This document shows positions 12,053 through 23,566 of a DNA stretch of 64,000 nt, one piece after another. The notes below the pieces were generated by a model. The model made no database searches. It was not told the DNA's origin and saw only the letters and a list, made by a program, of their open reading frames with translations. Source of the DNA: Phoenix dactylifera (Eukaryota > Streptophyta > Magnoliopsida > Arecales > Arecaceae); contig NC_052392.1 in NCBI RefSeq assembly GCF_009389715.1, positions 29,710,592-29,774,591 of the forward strand, given 5' to 3'. How positions within the stretch are numbered: position 1 is the stretch's first letter; each line of letters opens with the position of its first letter. Position numbers and translations under genes: made by a program.

Positions 12053-12419
12053 AGTTTCTATGTTCGACAGTCTGACTTTCCCTTATATCGGAATCTAATA
12101 AACCTCTATGCTTCTTATTAAGGATAAAATCTAGGATACCATGGTTGACACATTGGTACGACTACAAATTTACTAACCTCCAAATTAAACACAATAAGGA
12201 GTATTGCCCTTCATGTCAAGAGACTGCTGGCAAGCTCACGCATCTAGTTCACACTGTTAACCCTAAAGGATAAATTTTGATGGTCACAAAACAATTGAGT
12301 TAAATGTGTACTCTAATGATATTGGCTTAAGAGTGAAGGTTTAAATTTCAAGAAGAAAAGAGCACTTACAACCTCCAAAGAATTAAGAAAAACAAAATCA
12401 AAGATTTATGAAAATTCTG

Positions 12420-12890
12420 TCTGTTATCTGAATGAGTCGACCCATGCAGTAAATGAGTCAATCCCTGTGTAGTTCCAGAAAGACAGAGAAGAATTGCCAC
12501 CTGAGTCAAGTTAGATGAGCCGACTCTTATGTTTAAAGAGTCGACCCATTATCTGAATGAGTCGACCCCTATGCAGTTCAAGAAAGACAGAGAAGAATCA
12601 CTACCTGAGATAAATTAGATGAGCTGACCCTTATGCTTAAAGAGTCGACTCATTATCTACTTGACTCGACCCTCGATATTGAAGGGTCAACCCTTTGAGG
12701 CTAGCGCAAGAATTTTGTATGAACTAAAGGAATGAGCCGACTCTTGTGCTTAAAGAGTCGACCCATTATCTATATGAGTCGACCCCCTATATTGAAGAGT
12801 CGACCCTTTAAGGCCAGTGCAGAAAATTTGTATGAACTAAAGGAATGAGCTGACCCTTGTGCATAGTGAGTCATCCCCTTCGGTACATGG
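12420..12890. repeat. GAGTCGACCC-rich degenerate tandem repeats inside the LTR
   Basis: Units of roughly 110-130 bp contain GAGTCGACCCATTATCT and AAGAGTCGACCC phrases. The block starting AGTTCCAGAAAGACAGAGAAG recurs about 108 bp later, and the block with TTTGTATGAACTAAAGGAATGAG recurs about 120 bp apart. They lie upstream of the presumed TATA box, where LTR enhancer repeats usually sit; that role is inference. Confidence 0.6.
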
Positions 12891-13394
12891 GACGACCACT
12901 TAATTTGGAGGGATGACCCCTGTTATCCTGACTGTTCCAAAGACTACTTTCGACGGAATTTTCTTGGGTCTCAACAGCTAGTTTTTTGGTCTAACGGCTA
13001 GTTGGTGCTTCCCGAACAGCATGAAGCCTATAAATTCAAAGGAGCGCCAAAGGAAGAGATGTGAAGAATAAGAGAGAAAATTCAAAAATCAAAATTCAAG
13101 CTTTCAAAGATCAAATCCTCATAAGAAAGCTTTCAAAAAGAAAAACCGTTTTGTGAGAAAATCCATTGGAGATATTCAATAAGAGTTGCTGCTGTACAAT
13201 CAAGATATTTAGCTGCAGCCAACAACCATCTTCAAAGCTTCACATCCACATTTAATTTTTCATTTATTTTGAAGCTTTGTTTACTTTGTTATAGCATTTA
13301 TTACTTAGTTTTAACTCCGCTGTAACAGTTTCATTTGTTCTGAAACTGATAAAGGTTCTTCCAAACCTAAATTGGAAGTTGTTGAATCAGAAAA

Positions 13395-13660
13395 TTCAAG
13401 AAGGGTAAAGGTTTTGATTGGTGATCCGGTAAAAACCAACTGGGTTGTTTGTGATCCCGAAAAATAAACGGATAAAAATTTTGGTTGATGTCTGATGAAA
13501 ACCGACTGGGTTGTTTGTGATCCCGGAAAACAAACGGATAAAGATTTTGGTTAGTGATCCGGTGAAAACCAACTGGATTGTTTGTGATCCCAAAAAACAA
13601 ACGGATAAAGGTTTTGGTTGATGATCCGGTGAAAACCGACTGAGTTCGTTATGATTCCGA
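13395..13660. repeat. ~67-bp tandem repeat, about four units
   Basis: The phrase TTGTTTGTGATCCC recurs at 13445, 13511 and 13578, with GATCCGGTGAAAACC-type spacers. The period is 66-67 bp. The array lies in the transcribed (R/U5) part of the solo LTR. The minus-strand frames across it, with repeated FGITNNPVGF, are artefacts. Confidence 0.8.
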
Positions 13661-13967
13661 AAAAACAACGAGTTGGATTGTGAACTCGAAAAACAACCAC
13701 ACTGTAATCAAGGCGGTTATAATGAAATTTTCAAGAATCTTGGAGAGTGGATGTAGGTGTGAGTTACACCGAACCATTATAAATTCTCTGTGTTTGTGTG
13801 TGCTTGTCTCTTTATACTTCTGCCTTTTAAATTCTGCCCTCATTCATTCATTGGTTTAGCACTTGTATCTTTCAAATTAAAATTATTATTTATCCGCTCC
13901 ATTTAGTTAAAAAGTTTTTAAAACCCAATTCACCCCCTCTTGGGCTGCATATCTAGGCAACACATAC

Positions 13968-14895
13968 CACTACCCTGGAGTAATTGTCAGTGTTGAGCAT
14001 TTAATGTGATGGCACACCCGGGTGTTAGTGTATATTCTAACCTCGGTGAAGGAAGAACTTCAAATTGTCATTAGCCATCTCAACAGCCTCCTACGTGTGA
14101 TGTTCAACCTCATTCATAGCTTTAATGATCCACCCGTGGAAAATACTCGTCCACTTGGATAAACCCTTTAAAGAACTCGGGGACTCTTTTCTAGCTCTAC
14201 AAATGATATGTAACTATTTACACCTTATTCAGATCAATTGTGATCTAAAGGCTAATAAACCAAAAGAGGTGCAGACTAAATAAATATAGTGTAGACCTAA
14301 GGGAGTGATAGTCATCGGTCTATGATGAGGCCTTAATGGATTACCTAGAATACAAAAGAAATAGAATAGTTGTGCCTATCTTACCACCACTCATACCACT
14401 ATCCAATAAATGGGAGGAGTGGTACAACTAATTAGAATATAGGAGTAATGGAAAAAATATAATTGCCATGGCAATAGTAGCCTATATGGCGCAAACGAAC
14501 GAGTGCAAGTATCAATAGTTAAGCAGTGGCACTTGTCCTAGTAATTAATGAGGGTCATTACTAAATATTAGATTGTAATGTTGAGAGAAAGACCTTTCAA
14601 CCCAACTCAGCTTATTTTTTAAATTACATTATCTTTAATTTTCTTGCCAACGTCATCATAGGAGTAGTAGTAGAAGTTAATCACTTTGATCATAGCCTTA
14701 GTTATTATATGTATTAAATATTGAGAATATAATTATGTGAACAAAAATAACTTTAATTTGAGAAAATTTATTGTATATGTGATAATTGATTTGACTAGAG
14801 TAACATATAAATCAAACGGGTAAAATATGGTTTGGACTAACCTCATCATAGCGCCTATGGGCTAATATATGGGAAGCCTCCAAGAGCTTATGCAT
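13968..14895. other. Intergenic, no gene seen
   Basis: Nothing recognisable on either strand; it lies between the solo LTR and the decayed gypsy element. Confidence 0.4.
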
Positions 14896-14900
14896 AGGAA

Positions 14901-14990
14901 GCCACCATGGGCTATAACATGGGTTGGATAGCCACCACGGGCTATAACGTGGATCGGATAGCCATCACGAGCTATAACGTAACACGGTAT
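14901..14990. repeat. 30-bp tandem repeat, three units
   Basis: GCCACCATGGGCTATAACAT starts at 14901 and its variants restart at 14931 and 14961, so the unit is exactly 30 bp. A more diverged unit precedes it near 14871. It abuts the presumed 5' LTR of the gypsy-like element. Confidence 0.85.
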
Positions 14991-15125
14991 CAGTCTTGAA
15001 CTGAGTCATGATCTTGGTTAGTCCAAAGATAAAAAAAAATGATAAGAAACTTGGAAATCAAACTAATGAGAAACGAATAATATGACATAAAAAATTGTTG
15101 TTGAACAATTGGTTATGTATGATAT

Positions 15126-15146
15126 ATGTGTGTGTGTGTGTGTGTA
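15126..15146. repeat. (GT)n microsatellite
   Basis: About ten TG dinucleotides within the presumed 5' LTR. Confidence 0.85.
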
Positions 15147-15589
15147 TGTATATATGTGTTTCTTTGAAACGGTGATAAGAGTTTTCTGAGTATTGATATG
15201 ATATTCATTTATCTGGTATTGTTAATTGATTATTTTTTTGTTACTTATGGTGTAGCGGTTTAGAATTCTTACTGGGCTGTAAAGCTCACATGTCCCTTTC
15301 TCTTTTTCTTTTTTTAGAGTTGTAAGTTGCGTAGAACTTAGCTATGGTTGATATCACAGGTGGAATGGATGAATAGATAGAGTATCAGTGATACTAGTTG
15401 AATGATTAAATTCTGTAATTGAATTAGTTTTATTGTTCGTTATAAATTGAGATCATTGTTGATTATGGATATTGAGGTTGTATTAAATCTTCAGGCCTAG
15501 CATATTCTCTAGGGTTCTACCCTAGGAAGTGTGTGGTCGTGTCAGGTGCAGGACCTATGTGTTGGGTTCGGAGAGTGATAGAATTAATA

Positions 15590-15765
15590 TCGAAGCTTAA
15601 GATTTAAGACCACTAGGGACTATGGAATAAGTAGCATCAAAGCTTAAGGTTTAAGACCACTAGAGACTGTGACAGAAATGTATCAGAGCATAGGATTAAG
15701 ATCACTAGGGATATGACAGAAATGTATCAGATCTTAAGGTTATGATCACTAAAGACATGACAAAA
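15590..15765. repeat. ~46-bp degenerate tandem repeat in gypsy leader
   Basis: AGCTTAAGATTTAAGACCAC recurs with variations at about 15592, 15638, 15685 and 15730. The units carry GTATCAGAGCATAGG-like words, close to the TGGTATCAGAGC primer-binding motif of many plant elements. This suggests local duplication of the leader just inside the 5' LTR. Confidence 0.6.
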
Positions 15766-18436
15766 GTAGGCGAAATAAATTCAGTGCTTAGGTGTAAGAT
15801 TACTAGGCATTATGATAAAATGTATGTATTAGTTTGATATATGATGAGTACAAAAGGACCTGATAATTTGTCTCTAATCATGATAAGAGAGGTTTGACCT
15901 AAGATAAGTATAGGAAGGTTAACCATGCCATACCGGTTATAACATTCCATGTTTATTTATTCATATATTGTTTAAATGACTTGAAAGTTCCAACTTGATA
16001 TGGGTGTAGATGTGATAGCACTTTTAATTTTGTTGCTAATTATTAGGATGAAATTTGTACACGGATCTTTTATAGTATTGGAATGAGCTAAGAAAATTTT
16101 TTCATAATATTAGAGCAGAATATTCTTCGAGTTAAAATCCGTATGTGGATTATATTTGGAATCGCCATATTTGGACATTGCAAATAGGTTAATTTGTTTT
16201 GGTGGATTAAATTCTTAAGGTCATAGAGTATGCAAATTGGTGGAGAATTCTAGTAACTTGAATTTTCATATTTGAATCAGGTTACTAGATTTTTCTTATA
16301 ATTGTTGGAGACTATTGGATGTGTTATTTTAAACTCAAGTCTAGGTTTATGATTTAAATAGGGATATTTGTGATTGTTGATGAAGCCACTAGTAAAATGT
16401 TATATTGAGTATAGATGCTTATATGAGTTATCACATATAGCATTGCTGAAAGATATTAAGAATCTTGGTGAAGAAAGATTTGGAGGTTAAGAGAGTTAAT
16501 TCTACTCATAGTGATATTGACTCAGAGATTCCTAACCCACTGAATTTGGAGTAAATCTTTTTGTAAGAAAGATCAATTTAGATTGTCTAATCAAATTGCT
16601 AAGAAAATCCAAGGTTCCATGTTAAATTAAATCAAATATTTTAGATTCTAAAAGGTTGTGGAGATCATGCAGTGACCTTAAAATTGACTAATGGTGAGGG
16701 TTAGTTATGGTAAGTATACTCTACATAAAGTGAGGATAAGGAGATCTAGAAGTTATGCTCTAGTTTCACTTGAAATTTTGAAATTTGGATTTTCTTAGTC
16801 CCAATGCAAAGAGATATTTTGGTTAGAAATTATTTTGTGGCCGTAGAATATTTGCTTGGTTAGATCAAAGTGCGCAGCGGAAGTGTAGTGGTTTGAGTTA
16901 ATTTGAAACTAGTGAGAAACAATAATACTTTGATCCAAAAGGTATTATGATAGAAGACCTGAGTTAGAAAAGAAGAATATCGTGATTCTTTGGCTACTAA
17001 ACGTAGTTAAGCAATTTTTATAAGTGGGTTCTTCTATTGTTGACAATTTTTGAGAAAATTTTGGGCTTCTTAAATTTAACATTCACGAATTGATGGTTTC
17101 TTTGTTAAGCTTGGACCTGAAGTGTTTTGAAATAGATCTCCACTCGTAGCTCTAACATAGTTAATCTATCAATTTGAAGAGGATTGAGGTTTTCTTAGGA
17201 TAAAAGTCTAATTATTAAATCATAAGCGAAGTTAAGAGAAGAAAGAGGATTATAGATTATGAAGAGCATTGGATGCTAAACCTTTCTTCCATTTTTGTTA
17301 AGCTGATTATAATCTCTGCATCGAATTAATCAAGACCAATTAATTTTTTGAACAAAGAATTGTAGTATTTAAATCCAAGGTTGGGAGGTTAGCCTTCTTT
17401 TGAAGGAGATTAAAAGAATCTACTATGTATTATAGATGAAAAGATCAAGTTTTGAGATGCCATGATTTTATATATCATAATTCTTTATGCCAAAATCTTG
17501 TGAGCAGGCACTCCAATAGGAAGACTATTTGAGAGCTTGAAGCAGACATAAAGGTTGAATACTTTCAAAGTCCGAGTCTTAAATAGGTTAATTTTGAGGA
17601 CAAAATTATTTTAAGGAGGAGAGAATATAAAACTCAGTCCTTTAAGTGAATTGTGCCTAGTCCATTGACTAGCCCAGTTGAATTTTGGCCTAGAACGGAA
17701 AAAAAAGTTGACACATGCCGTGCACGTGCATGGAGAGAAGAGGACTCCCGACGGAAGTCTTCTTCCTCCCAATTTTGCTGAATGGAATCCAACTCTAGGT
17801 CAAATTCTTCTTTAAAATGATGATAATGAGAACTTAAGTGCATATTGTTTTTGAGTTCTCAGACTATTGATACGATATTCGTTTATCCAGTATGAATTAG
17901 TTATTTTTTATTACTTATGGTGTAGCAGTTTGGAATTTTTACTGGGCTATAAAGCTCACAAGCCTCTTCCTCTTTTTCTTTTGCAGAGTTGTAGGTTGTG
18001 TAGTACTTAGCTATGATTGAGATCACATATAGAATGGATAAATATATACAGTATCACTGATACTGGTTGGATGATTAAATTCTATAATTGGATTAGTTTT
18101 ATTGTTTGTTATGATTTGAGATTATTATTGATTACGGGTATCGAGATTGTATTAAATTTCAAGCTTAACATACTCTAGGACTTTGAGTGTGCAGTCGTGT
18201 CACGTGCCAAACTCGGGTACTGCATTCGGAGCATGACAAAAGAGAGTGTTAGAGTCATCGTAAACTCCAATGGTTAATTAGGTTTTTTTTTTTTAGGTGT
18301 TAGCCTAAAATAAGTAGATTGAGCCTTAGGCTTATTATACAAGATTTTTTTTTAAAAGTGGATGTTGGCTTCCTAGTGGGCTTTCAAATTTAGGTACGAA
18401 CCAAACACCTGTTTGACCTCACGTGATGTTCTTTTT

Positions 18437-18852
18437 TTTTTCATGGTAAAAATGGCTACTCATTCATATAAGTCTAACATGAGTATAACCAGCTAAATTA
18501 TGAGAAAGTAATGACAACAAAGGAGAAGGAGCATTTGATGCAGACGTCCACAAAAAATCTCTGGAGTGCCAGGCAACAAAGGAGGCGACCCAATCTGTGG
18601 CCCTGTTCGCCTTCTTAAACACATGATCTGCTTGAAAGCCGCCCATCAACTGAGCCATCCTGTGAGTCTTCCAGATAAGGGGATGACCATCACCATACTT
18701 GTTCGTCCTCCGGATCCAGTCGATCACCGCTGCTGAATCCCTCTCGAGGTACACCAGCTCGACACCAAGCACCTATCTGGCATAGAATAAACCCTTCCAG
18801 GCAGTCGCAACTCCGTTCTAACTACTGTAAGCCCTAATGTACGCCGCCCTCT
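18437..18852 (-). mobile_element. 5'-truncated LINE (RNase H tail) with 15-bp target duplication
   Basis: Read on the minus strand, the piece ends in an A-run (poly-T at about 18432-18442 on the plus strand). It encodes the last part of an L1-type ORF2 RNase H domain: LEGD-like LERDSAAVIDWI, FKKANRATDWVASFVAWHS, then the tail. These match the C-terminus of the LINE at 28344-32489. CGTGATGTTCTTTTT occurs at 18422-18436 and again at 18853-18867, a clear target-site duplication. An in-frame stop near the 5' end shows it is dead. Confidence 0.9.
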
Positions 18853-18979
18853 CGTGATGTTCTTTTTAAGAGATCCCTTTATTGCCTCTTTTCTTTCATG
18901 GGCGTGAGGCATCCTTGTGGGTGACGCGTGAGAGAGAGAGGCACCCACTACAAAAGAAGGAATAACTCCCGGCGGTTTT

Positions 18980-19350
18980 TTTTGACTCTACCGACGCTTA
19001 TAAGCGTCAGCGAATTCCCAGCCCACGCTTCACAAAGCGTGGGTCAGACGTCGGGCAGGTGGGCGTGGGTCGGGTTTAACCCGACGCGTCAAAAAAGCGT
19101 CGTCGGTCTATCCCGACGCTTTTAAGCATCGTTTGTTTTATAAGACTCCGACGCTTATAAGCGTCGGCGAGAACGTTGGTCTATCCCGACGCTTTTAAGC
19201 GTCGTTTTTTTTAAGACTCCGACGCTTATAAGCGTCGGCGAGAACGTTGGTTACTATGGTGTTAGGCCGACGCTTAAAAGCGTCGTTAAAGGCGCGCCAG
19301 TAGTTTACGTTCCGGTTGCTTTTTCCGACGCTTATAAGCGTCGGCATTAA
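18980..19350. repeat. Subterminal palindromic repeats of the CACTA element (left)
   Basis: Repeated GACGCTTATAAGCGTCGG and GACGCTTTTAAGCGTCGT words, each nearly self-complementary, are spaced some 25-50 bp apart. In En/Spm such subterminal motifs bind the TNPA-type protein; that function is inferred here. The counterpart set is at 25520-25612. Confidence 0.8.
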
Positions 19351-19722
19351 ATTTTTTTTTAAAAAAAAATTTTATGAAAGTAATTTTTAAATACTCTGTG
19401 TACATTAAATTCTAACAAAACAATAGAAACAAATACACTGAATCACATATATAACAAAATACGAGTCACAAACAAGAACTTTGATTATATTCATATTATC
19501 ATATTTGATTACATTGTACTTCAAAAACATTCTAAAAACATACAAGTCAAATTCCTACGTACACAATCTACAATATGTATCAAGGGTCGGCATCATCATC
19601 TCTATGAGTAGATGAAGTATCATCAACCTACAAGAAAAAAAAATATTTTAGAAACTAAAAATACGAAAGTCATCACGCTCATACAAGAATACATTATAAT
19701 TACATAAAATATTCAAATAGAT

Positions 19723-21433
19723 TTAGTTATGTACCGGAGGAGCAAATCTCTGCAAAAAGGATGAAATATGGTCAAGCTGGTCCTGCAAAGATTGTATCTT
19801 CAACTCTTGGCTTTGCTTCAACTCCGCCATATCAATCATATGACTCTGCCTCATCTCCTCTATCCTTGTCTCATATGACTGCTTTATCTGTGCCATCTCT
19901 GTCTTCAAACTACAAACCTCTGCAGTGCTAGTACCTTGTCTGGCATCTTGGGTATATCGGCTCACTGCAGACAGCTGAGTGGGGGTAACTCCGATACCGT
20001 AACCCCTCACGCGACCATAACGTTCTGGGCCCATCAATTCGGCATAGACCTGAGCCTCGACACGACTGGCCGCGTCGGATGATAATGACTCCCCGATGTG
20101 CTCTGAAATAAGATTTGTAGCTCTTTCCTATATCTCTCTCAAAAAAACAAACAGTCACATTAATAATTTAAAAGAAGTAAAATTAATTAAAAAATTATGA
20201 TAAAATAAAAAATGAATACATAATACATACAACTATATCTCTCGACTCGTTCCGGACAAAGCTGCCATCTCGGTGAGTGTGGGTCATCTTATAAAACTCT
20301 ACCTCACCAGGCTCCCTTCCATGCTCTACTATCTACACATATGGAAAGTATATGGGCAAACTATATATCATGATACGTGCTATATGTTAGTAGAGTTTCA
20401 AATAGTTTCAAAAGAACTTACGAATTCATTTCTACGTCTCGCATAACTCTTCGAGCCTGAAGTATGAGGAACTGCTTGAGATGCTCGTGCAGCTCTACCA
20501 ATATTACAATATGTCTGCCAAAATAAAAACACACAGTATAATATGATTCAATGTATATATTTGCAATCTATATTAATAATAAAGATAATAGAAGATATTG
20601 AAACAATATACGTGACATGTCCTCTTTCAGAAAATCAGTAATGAACAAGCTCCCTCCACTGCTGAGGGTATACATCAGGAGGAGTCACACGAGCAACCTC
20701 CTCCTCTGTCATACCCTCGCGCTTGAAGTCCGTCTTCAATTTTGCTTTATATTCTTTCCATTTGCGATTGAGGGACTTTAGCACCCAATCATGGCTCTCT
20801 GGAGGGAGTACAAACTTACCCTACAACAAGATTCAGAATGTTATAATAATATTAAACATCTAAAATAAAATTATGATACTAAGCAAATTAATATACAGGA
20901 GGTGTCGAATTAAAAAGAATAAATTCAATTCATTATCTGTATAAGTCTAAGAAGCTCAACCTTATACGAAGGAAGCATGTCATTCCACTTCGTATAGTTG
21001 AGTGGACACAGCTGACCCTTGCGTGCAACCGATCCTAAAAAGCTTGATAGTAGACTTCTAGCTCTATTGATGGGCTGCCCCAATTCGTTGCATCGGATGA
21101 TGATCTTCTCACCCGGAGGAAGCTTCCACACATCCTTTGCTTGAGTGAGTCCCCGTCTCGTCCTCACCGTCCCTTGTCCATCTATTAAAATTAAATAAAA
21201 TATGTCTTAAAAAGTTGAAGACAAATATGAACATAACTTTAAATCGAATTACCCTGGATCCGGAGCTCATCCTCCGGACAATCAGCAGGAGGCTCGCGCT
21301 GAGATTCTGACTCATGCTGCTGGTGCTCACATGACTGCTGGGACTGATCAGAAGTAGATCCCACCTGAGAATGCTGGAACTCTACATCTCTAAATCGTCT
21401 CCCTCGGGGCATATTGTTACCTGGTATGCACAA
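19723..21433 (-). pseudogene. CACTA transposase-associated gene (Ptta/En/Spm, Transposase_24-like), broken
   Basis: Six minus-strand exons can be aligned in frame: about 21433-21253, 21181-20937, 20820-20617, 20514-20422, 20332-20234 and 20127-19723. They give a recognisable plant Ptta/En/Spm protein: RTRRGLTQAKDVWKLP, NRARSLLSSFLG, FVLPPESHDWVLKSLNRKWK, EEEVARVTPPDVYPQQWREL, TYCNIGRAARASQ, THTHRDGSFV, then a C-terminal coiled coil (KQSYETRIEEMRQSH...LQDQL). Two lesions are visible. TGA at 20637-20635 replaces the Trp codon expected in the HYWFSERG motif. The donor after exon 2 reads CAG|AT instead of CAG|GT (20936-20935), although the reading phase across the joint is still perfect. The gene is therefore non-functional as read. 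In this family the protein is a DNA-binding accessory, not the catalytic subunit. Confidence 0.75.
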
Positions 21434-21480
21434 AAAAGAATCAATATTTGGTTAAATAATAAATTTATACTAAATAAAGT

Positions 21481-21570
21481 TCTCCACCATCTTTTGCTCT
21501 TATTTTAGTTTAGTGAGTTCCCCACCATCTTTTGCTCTTATTTTAGTTTAGTGAGTTCCCCACCATCTTC
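21481..21570. repeat. ~40-47-bp tandem duplication inside the CACTA element
   Basis: CACCATCTTTTGCTCTTATT plus TTAGTTTAGTGAGTTCC is present twice in a row, followed by a third partial start (CACCATCTTCTGATTC). Confidence 0.85.
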
Positions 21571-22558
21571 TGATTCAAAAAACATTTTAGACATATAATA
21601 GAATGATGTCAACATGAATCTAAACTTCAACAAAGATACTTGGAACTCGACTGATCATTCTCTGCCATGTCATATGGTAATCTGAAAAAAAATTACCTCT
21701 ACTAATGCATGTTACTGCTCGTCCTTGACATAAACATGTTACAAGGAAACATGTTTAGCTGCTGTTATTTATGCTCTATCATCCAGACAGCAAATTGCAT
21801 TTAAAAGCAGAATGTAAAAGCCATCCAACATTTGATGCAAAACAATTACCAATGCAAGACCAAGATTCCAGCAATTTATAACATTACAAATAAAACTCAA
21901 CTTTGAATTCACATGTTTTATGTAGAAACTTCGAACACTTAACTGTATGGGTATCATTCCACTGAAAAACAGCACAAGCTTTGTTTAGTTGTACTCAGAA
22001 ACCTTGGCATACTTTGGAACATTGGGCCTTTGTTAACAATGGACAAAATCTAGGGTCTAGATGATGGGTTTGGAGGAAGTTGGAGGAAGCATGGTGTTTT
22101 CCCATTCTTGCTTCTAAACTGTCAAGTAATGCATTCATGGGGACAAGGTCAAGAAATTGTCTCAGTTAACAATATCAGAATAAAGAAATACACTCAAGAG
22201 GTTCTCAAATGACTAGCTGGGAACCCACTGAAACTATATGGTCCACTATCTAAAATTCCATAGTCCTTCAGAGTACAGGGTGAGGCAGCAGCAGCAGCCT
22301 CTCCAAAACAGCAAGAAAAAATTTATGGGTTAGTCATATATTCTGTAATTTCAAGGCCAGAATAATTCCCCTGGATTTACAACTTGGTTTACTATGAGCA
22401 CAGTATTATTTTCTATTCAGATAATTTAGAAATGAACTACTGGCAGAGAAATGTGCCAATCTTATTTAATCTTGTTATAAATTCCAGATTCCAGAATTGC
22501 TTTTTTGAGATTCTCTTTTTATATACAACAGAACTATTTAAAGCATCAATTTCATGTT

Positions 22559-22624
22559 CAGCAATCAGTGATCACTAGTTCAACTATGATATGGGTCCAG
22601 CAATCAGTGATCACTAGTTCAACT
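22559..22624. repeat. ~39-bp tandem duplication inside the CACTA element
   Basis: AGCAATCAGTGATCACTAGT plus TCAACTA occurs at 22559 and again at 22598, separated by TGATATGGGTCC. Confidence 0.85.
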
Positions 22625-23566
22625 AGAATGAACAGATGTTCTAAGAAAATTTAGGACTATGGTAAATGAAAATGAAAGAGTGAGCAATGGCTCTCTTGAG
22701 GTAGTAATGATTACAGGATAGTTACTTGAAGATATGAAGTAAGGAGTATCAATATAGAGCCTCATTACATGCACCCCGTGTCTATTGTCTGGCCAATTGA
22801 TGCTTACTAGATGAAGCAACTAACAAGATGGTGAAATCAAATAGGATCAGAAGTGGTTCATTGTCGAAGGAACATGACTCTAGATAAAGCTTCATTGCTT
22901 GCGTCAACAGTTCGAGTAACTGAAAATTCACACACTTTTTTCTCGGGGAAGAAATTCATATCAGTTGAAATCACAAATACACCTAAATGAAAGAAGGAAC
23001 CACAAGGCCCAACCAAAAAAAAAAGTTTAGAGAGCCAAAGTTCATCTCAACTCAAGTTTAAGATGCTGCTATGGTGGGCAACAATGAGAGCATCATCATT
23101 CATGAAAGTTCTCTAGTTAAGACATCAGAAAAGGAAAAATATATATGTTAATTGACTTATTTAACATATCCTACATGCAACTAGAGTAACCAAATCTCAG
23201 TATCATTAAAAAGTATAAGTGCTTGTCTTATAGAATGCAGAAAAAAATATAACCAGATCAAACATACCCAAGGAAGGTCATTGCTACCACTATAAGATCT
23301 AACAATTGAAGAAACATTTTTCGCTTGGTACAAGTAAGAACAACATTATACTACTCGGAGCAGCTAAGAAAACAAATATACTATGCACTAAACAAATTCT
23401 AGGATTTGTTTATTGATTGACCAAGCATTTTTCTTCATGTTTTGTTTCATTTTTCTTATCATTGGCCCAAGAATCATATCACAATAATAAGGGATCAATG
23501 TTTTCCCGAAATGAAAAATGCAGATCAAGAGAAGAAAAAGTTATTATAAAGAATGAGTTATATTAC

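Larger units (their letters stand above)
12255..13962 (+). mobile_element. Solo LTR, probably Ty1/copia (SIRE-like)
   Basis: The 1708-bp unit begins TGTTAACC and ends GGCAACA, giving TGTT...AACA inverted tips. Flanking 5-mers are CACAC (12250-12254) and CATAC (13963-13967), a target duplication with one mismatch. A TATA-like CTATAAAT at about 13030 sits near the middle, and the 3' part ends in an AACCCAATTCACCCCCTCTT phrase, typical of the 3' end of long copia LTRs. No internal gag or pol follows, so LTR-LTR recombination is inferred. It contains two tandem repeat arrays, listed separately. Confidence 0.6.
14976..18238 (+). mobile_element. Decayed Ty3/gypsy-type LTR retrotransposon
   Basis: Two related segments, 15172-15580 and 17850-18238, share long stretches such as CTTATGGTGTAGCRGTTT and the ACTGGGCTRTAAAGCTCACA phrase typical of gypsy LTRs, ending TGATA and TGACA. 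Just before the right copy, TTTTGAGGACAAAATTATTT followed by AAGGAGGAGAGAATATAA is the classic pol end plus polypurine tract of chromovirus-type elements. This puts the 3' LTR at about 17626-18238. The 5' LTR start (~14976) is estimated from its length. The ~2-kb interior has no open gag-pol. The copies differ at many sites, so the insertion is old. Confidence 0.65.

Noticed and set aside
18980..19350. Palindromic GACGCTTATAAGCGTC units as rho-independent terminators or a CRISPR array
   Set aside because: They are subterminal repeats of a CACTA element, next to a CACTACAAAA end and mirrored at the other end.
23040..23100. Final exon of the captured coiled-coil gene (reading SILNLS on the minus strand)
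   Set aside because: Only a short match after an AG, with a stop soon after; not enough to call.
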